Source of the DNA: DASRFR01 sp035651455
GTDB lineage: Bacteria > Acidobacteriota > Terriglobia > Terriglobales > Acidobacteriaceae
NCBI GenBank assembly: GCA_035651455.1
Contig: DASRFR010000058.1
Span: 62,001 to 126,000 of the forward strand
Direction: 5' to 3'
Length of the DNA stretch: 64,000 nt
The translations under genes and the position numbers were made by a program. Shown in pieces: positions 60,115-64,000 of this stretch. The number at the start of each line of letters is the position of its first letter. Position 1 is the stretch's first letter. The notes under the pieces were generated by a model. It was not told the DNA's origin. It worked only from the letters and a program-made list of their open reading frames with translations, and searched no databases.

Positions 60115-63100
60115 CTAGCCTTTCGCAGCCAGCCTTTCGGCATGCAATGACTGCAGCGCCTGGACCTTCACTTCGCCAGTTTGCAGAGCCGCAATTCCTT
60201 CCGCAGCAGCCTTGGCAGCCGCCAACGTGGTAATGGTGGGAATGCGCGCGGTAATGGCAGCACGGCGAATCGCCTTCTCGTCGAACCAGGGGTCCTGCCC
60301 ATGCGGTGTGTTCACGATAAGCTGGATTCGTTCTCCCTTGATCAGATCTACTACGTTGGGCCGGCCTTCTTTGACCTTGTAAACACGGTCGACGGCTAAT
60401 CCTGCCTCCTCCAGCACGTCTGCGGTGCCGGCGGTGGCCACTAGTTTGAACCCCATATCTACGAAGCGGCGTGCCAGCTCAACAACCTGGGGCTTGTCGT
60501 GATCCGTCACTGAGATGAACAGAGTGCCTTCGGTGGGCAGCTTCTGGCCGGCGCTGAGCTGGGCTTTAGCGAATGCCTCGCCGAAATTGTCGGCCACGCC
60601 CATCACTTCACCGGTCGATTTCATTTCCGGACCAAGCACGGTGTCAACGCCGGCAAACTTGCTCCACGGAAAAACCGGCGACTTCACGTAATAACAGCGG
60701 CCCGTGTCAAGATCGGCTCGCCGCTCAATCGCCTCCGGGAGGAATTCGCGCAGCTTGCGCCCAGTCATTAGCCGGGCCGCAATCTTCGCCATGGGAACAC
60801 CCGTGGCTTTTGAGACGTAGGGCACGGTACGCGAGGCGCGCGGGTTCACCTCCAGCACGTAAACCTTCCCCGGCTCCCCGCCATTCCCGCGAACCATGCC
60901 GTTTTGCGTGCGCGGAATGGCGAACTGAATATTCATCAGCCCGACCACCTTCAGGGCGCGCGCCAACTTAAATGTGTAATCGCGCATGCGGTCCATCAAA
61001 TGCTCGGGAATATCTACTGCCGGGAGCACACACGAAGAATCGCCGGAGTGAATACCAGCTTCCTCGATGTGCTGCATGATTCCCCCGATGACAACATCCT
61101 CTCCATCAGAGAGCGCATCGACGTCCACCTCAATCGCGTCTTCCAGGAACTTGTCGATCAGCACCGGCCGATCTTGTGAATATTCGACGGCTTCTTTCAT
61201 ATAACGAAGAATCGTTTCCTCGTCATATGCAATGACCATGGCGCGGCCTCCCAGCACATATGAAGGCCGAACCAGCACGGGGAATTCGATCCGCTTTGCG
61301 GCTTCAATTGCCTCTTCCACCGACGTGACCATCGCGCCAGGGGCCTGCGGAATCTCTAAGTCTTCGAGGAGCTTGCCGAAGCGCTTCCGATCTTCAGCAA
61401 GGTCGATCGATTCGGGAGAGGTCCCAATGATCGGCACGCCTGCCGCTTTCAACGGCAAGGCCAGATTCAGCGGCGTCTGTCCACCAAACTGCACGATCAG
61501 CCCGACGGAGGCGTTCGATGAAGCTTCATGTTCAAAAACGGCGAACACGTCTTCCATGGTGAGGGGCTCGAAGTACAGGCGGTCGCTGGTGTCATAGTCG
61601 GTGGACACCGTCTCCGGATTGCAGTTGATCATCACGGTTTCATAACCGTCCTCGCGCAGAGCAAAAGAGGCGTGACAGCAGCAATAATCGAACTCAATGC
61701 CCTGGCCGATACGGTTTGGCCCGCTTCCCAGGATGATCACCTTCTTTTTTGGTGTGGGTGCCGCCTCGTCTTCCTCTTCGTACGTCGAGTACAAGTATGG
61801 CGTATAGCTCTCAAACTCGGCCGCGCAAGTGTCCACACGTTTATAAACTGGCTTAATCTTGTGTTTTTTGCGCAAGTGGCGGATCTTCTCGGATGCTCCC
61901 TTCCCGTTTTGCAGGCGCCAAATGACCGCGAGCCGGTCGTCGGATAGGCCCATGCGCTTCGCTTCCCGCAGTAGCTCCGGCGCAGTCGACTCCATGGGAT
62001 GCTTCTCCAATTCCATCTGCATGTCGTTGATCTCTTTGAGCTGATACAAGAACCATGGATCGATGGATGTCATTTTCGCCAGTTGCTTGACCGTGTAGCC
62101 CTGGCGCAGCGCGTAGCGGACATATTGCAATCGCTCAGGATGCGGCGTGACCAATCTCTGGGTCAGGATTTTCGGTTCCACCTTCTCCGATCCGGCCTTT
62201 TTACCGGTGTCGAGTGCGCGCACTCCTTTCAAGAGCGCCTCTTTGAAGGTTCGCCCGATCGCCATCACTTCGCCAACCGATTTCATCTGCGGACCGAGGC
62301 TTTCGTCAGCACCCGGAAATTTTTCGAACTGCCACTTGGGAATTTTTACGACCACGTAATCCAGGGTTGGTTCGAAGCAGGCTGGAGTCTTGCGGGTAAT
62401 GTCATTAGGGATCTCGTCCAGCGTGTAGCCCACAGCGAGTCGCGCCGCAATCTTGGCAATCGGGAAGCCTGTAGCCTTCGAGGCCAACGCCGACGATCGC
62501 GAAACACGTGGGTTCATCTCGATAACGGTCATGCGGCCTGTGTTGGGATTAATTGCGAACTGGATATTCGATCCGCCGGTCTCGACACCGATTTCACGGA
62601 TCACTGCAATCGCCGCGTCGCGCATTGCCTGGTATTCGCGATCGGTCAGCGTTTGTGCCGGCGCGACGGTGATGGAATCGCCGGTGTGCACACCCATGGG
62701 ATCGAAATTCTCAATCGAGCAGATGATGATGACGTTGTCCCGGATGTCGCGCATCACCTCCAGTTCGAATTCCTTCCATCCCAGCACCGACTCCTCGATC
62801 AGTACTTCGTGCACCGGGGAAAGATCCAACCCGCGCGCCAGGACTTCCATCAGTTCTTCGCGGTTGTAGGCAATACCGCCGCCGGTTCCGCCTAGCGTGA
62901 AGGACGGGCGCACGATAACGGGAAAGCCGATTTTGCCGGCAAACTCTGTTCCGTCTTTCAGGTTGTTCACCAACGCCGACTTAGGCACATCCAAGCCAAT
63001 CTTCTGCATGGCGTCCTTGAAGAAGAGCCGGTCTTCGGCTTTCTTGATGGCCGCGATGTTGGCGCCGATCAACTGCACGTTGTACTTGTCGAGAACGCCT

Positions 63101-63432
63101 CCGTCCGAAAGCTCAACAGCAAGATTCAGCGCCGTCTGGCCGCCGACTGTCGGCAAGACCGCGAATCCTGCCGAAGGCGCCATTTCGCGCTCGGTACGGA
63201 TAATCTCTTCCAGGTACTCGCGGGTCAAAGGCTCGATGTACGTGCGGTCCGCCATGTTGGGATCGGTCATGATGGTGGCGGGATTGGAATTCGCCAGCAC
63301 CACTTCGAATCCGTCCGACTTAAGCGCTTTGCAGGCCTGCGCGCCGGAGTAGTCGAACTCCGCCGATTGCCCGATGACAATCGGCCCGGAACCAATGATC
63401 AGGATTTTTGATATATCAGTGCGTCGTGGCAT
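60115..63432 (-). CDS. carB: Carbamoyl-phosphate synthase large subunit
   Basis: 1105 residues, the expected length. Two homologous ATP-grasp halves: the first begins PRRTDISKILIIGSGPIVIGQSAEFDYSG, with NLAVELSDGGVLDKY and TLGGTGGGIAYN. The second begins KKVIILGSGPNRIGQGIEFDYCCCHA, with PVLVRPSYVLGGRAMVIAYD. An oligomerisation domain lies between (residues about 415-560). The C-terminal MGS-like allosteric domain is ISVTDHDKPQVVELARRFVDMGF. It makes carbamoyl phosphate from bicarbonate, glutamine-derived ammonia and 2 ATP for pyrimidine and arginine synthesis. carA lies 168 bp upstream on the same strand. Confidence 0.97.
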   Translation of the reverse strand: MPRRTDISKILIIGSGPIVIGQSAEFDYSGAQACKALKSDGFEVVLANSNPATIMTDPNMADRTYIEPLTREYLEEIIRTEREMAPSAGFAVLPTVGGQTALNLAVELSDGGVLDKYNVQLIGANIAAIKKAEDRLFFKDAMQKIGLDVPKSALVNNLKDGTEFAGKIGFPVIVRPSFTLGGTGGGIAYNREELMEVLARGLDLSPVHEVLIEESVLGWKEFELEVMRDIRDNVIIICSIENFDPMGVHTGDSITVAPAQTLTDREYQAMRDAAIAVIREIGVETGGSNIQFAINPNTGRMTVIEMNPRVSRSSALASKATGFPIAKIAARLAVGYTLDEIPNDITRKTPACFEPTLDYVVVKIPKWQFEKFPGADESLGPQMKSVGEVMAIGRTFKEALLKGVRALDTGKKAGSEKVEPKILTQRLVTPHPERLQYVRYALRQGYTVKQLAKMTSIDPWFLYQLKEINDMQMELEKHPMESTAPELLREAKRMGLSDDRLAVIWRLQNGKGASEKIRHLRKKHKIKPVYKRVDTCAAEFESYTPYLYSTYEEEDEAAPTPKKKVIILGSGPNRIGQGIEFDYCCCHASFALREDGYETVMINCNPETVSTDYDTSDRLYFEPLTMEDVFAVFEHEASSNASVGLIVQFGGQTPLNLALPLKAAGVPIIGTSPESIDLAEDRKRFGKLLEDLEIPQAPGAMVTSVEEAIEAAKRIEFPVLVRPSYVLGGRAMVIAYDEETILRYMKEAVEYSQDRPVLIDKFLEDAIEVDVDALSDGEDVVIGGIMQHIEEAGIHSGDSSCVLPAVDIPEHLMDRMRDYTFKLARALKVVGLMNIQFAIPRTQNGMVRGNGGEPGKVYVLEVNPRASRTVPYVSKATGVPMAKIAARLMTGRKLREFLPEAIERRADLDTGRCYYVKSPVFPWSKFAGVDTVLGPEMKSTGEVMGVADNFGEAFAKAQLSAGQKLPTEGTLFISVTDHDKPQVVELARRFVDMGFKLVATAGTADVLEEAGLAVDRVYKVKEGRPNVVDLIKGERIQLIVNTPHGQDPWFDEKAIRRAAITARIPTITTLAAAKAAAEGIAALQTGEVKVQALQSLHAERLAAKG

Positions 63433-63600
63433 GAAGATTGTCGTTTAGCGCTCGATCACAGCCTTGCCCCAGGCGTATGCACACATCGCTGCTCACCTAC
63501 AGTGCGATAGCTCTGGAGATCCGTCGTCCAGCAAAAATCGGCAGTCCCAAGCGAAGGAATGAACCCGGCTGCAAATGGCTTGGCGGACTCCATCGCCGGC

Positions 63601-64000
63601 CTACCTGCCTCCATTCCATTCGTCCATCATTTTTGTGAAATCTTTGAACAAATAATGCGAATCATGCGGACCCGGTGACGCCTCGGGGTGGTACTGCACC
63701 GAGAAAAGGGGCACATTCCGGTGGCGCAGACCCTCCAAGGTCGAGTCGTTAAGGTCCATGTGGGTCAACTCGACCTCACTCTCCGGGACGGAGTCGGGAT
63801 CCACCGCGAAATTGTGATTATGCGCGGTGATTTCCACCTTGCCGGTTTTCAACTGCTTTACCGGATGATTTCCACCATGGTGGCCGAATTTCAGTTTGTA
63901 GGTTTTTCCGCCCAGCGCGATTCCCGTCAGTTGATGGCCAAGGCAGATGCCGAAGATGGGCTGCCGGCCCAGCAAGCGGCGGATGTTATCCACGGCGTAG
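63601..64000 (-). CDS. carA: Carbamoyl-phosphate synthase small subunit (C-terminal part; 5' end outside window)
   Basis: The frame is open to the right edge (…YAVDNIRRLLGRQPIF), so only the last 133 residues are present. The class I glutamine amidotransferase triad is visible: the nucleophile Cys in IFGICLGHQL, and His and Glu in VQYHPEASPGPHDS. The stretch KLKFGHHGGNHPVK is typical of CarA. It hydrolyses glutamine and channels ammonia to CarB, whose gene follows after 168 bp. Confidence 0.93.
   Translation of the reverse strand, partial: YAVDNIRRLLGRQPIFGICLGHQLTGIALGGKTYKLKFGHHGGNHPVKQLKTGKVEITAHNHNFAVDPDSVPESEVELTHMDLNDSTLEGLRHRNVPLFSVQYHPEASPGPHDSHYLFKDFTKMMDEWNGGR

Overview
This 64 kb window looks like a chromosomal segment of a Gram-negative bacterium, most likely an Acidobacteriota member of the Terriglobia type; that placement is inference from gene content. 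The supporting signs are an outer membrane (lpxD, lnt, a complete RND tripartite efflux set), secreted repeat proteins of the HAF, 'GloVer', PQQ-propeller and FG-GAP kinds, a secreted protein with a PEP-CTERM-like tail, and an M64 peptidase.

Region 1 (1-10.3 kb) carries exported proteins separated by long apparently empty stretches: a Tat-exported alpha/beta hydrolase running off the left edge, a HAF-repeat protein, an IPT/TIG remnant, a GloVer-repeat protein, a frameshifted PEP-CTERM-like protein and a PQQ-type beta-propeller. Region 2 (10.3-24.2 kb) is accessory DNA. An FG-GAP gene is cut and joined to foreign sequence, followed by a complete tyrosine recombinase, a decayed relative of it, a Cas4/RecB-like nuclease, an excisionase-like HTH protein and a phage-type integrase. 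Then come a Panacea-domain gene coupled to a zinc-ribbon protein (candidate toxin-antitoxin pair), a frameshifted unknown gene, a vWA/J-domain gene pair with a 104-bp tandem duplication, and several small unknowns. The region ends at a tRNA-Asn gene whose 3' end points into the element.

Region 3 (24.3-35.4 kb) is housekeeping: an lnt-prfB-HD-hydrolase operon, in which prfB retains the classical programmed +1 frameshift, then an M64 peptidase, a P-loop NTPase, lpxD, an S9 peptidase and an aldo/keto reductase. Region 4 (35.7-43.9 kb) is a sigma-54 activator followed by an RND pump, membrane-fusion and outer-membrane-factor operon. A perfect 16-bp palindrome and a GG-N10-GC sigma-54 promoter lie between activator and pump. 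A glycogen-debranching-type glycosidase follows.

Region 5 (46.4-58.9 kb) is the most interesting part: about 12 kb of co-directional minus-strand genes starting at a near-consensus promoter with an overlapping palindrome in front of a TetR regulator. In transcription order: TetR, enoyl-CoA hydratase, aldehyde dehydrogenase, BoxB-like di-iron benzoyl-CoA epoxidase, CoA-transferase B, dienoyl-CoA-hydratase-like crotonase, CoA-transferase A, rhodanese, the three subunits of a molybdenum 4-hydroxybenzoyl-CoA reductase (the beta subunit keeps the diagnostic extra 4Fe-4S loop) and an amidohydrolase. I read this as an aromatic acyl-CoA catabolic operon that couples reductive dehydroxylation, usually seen in anaerobic pathways, to oxygen-dependent ring epoxidation. 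Region 6 (58.9-64 kb) holds a DapA-family aldolase with an internal insertion, carB, and the C-terminal part of carA running off the right edge.

No CRISPR array, rRNA or insertion sequence with intact ends was seen. All family assignments come from reading motifs; no database search was run.
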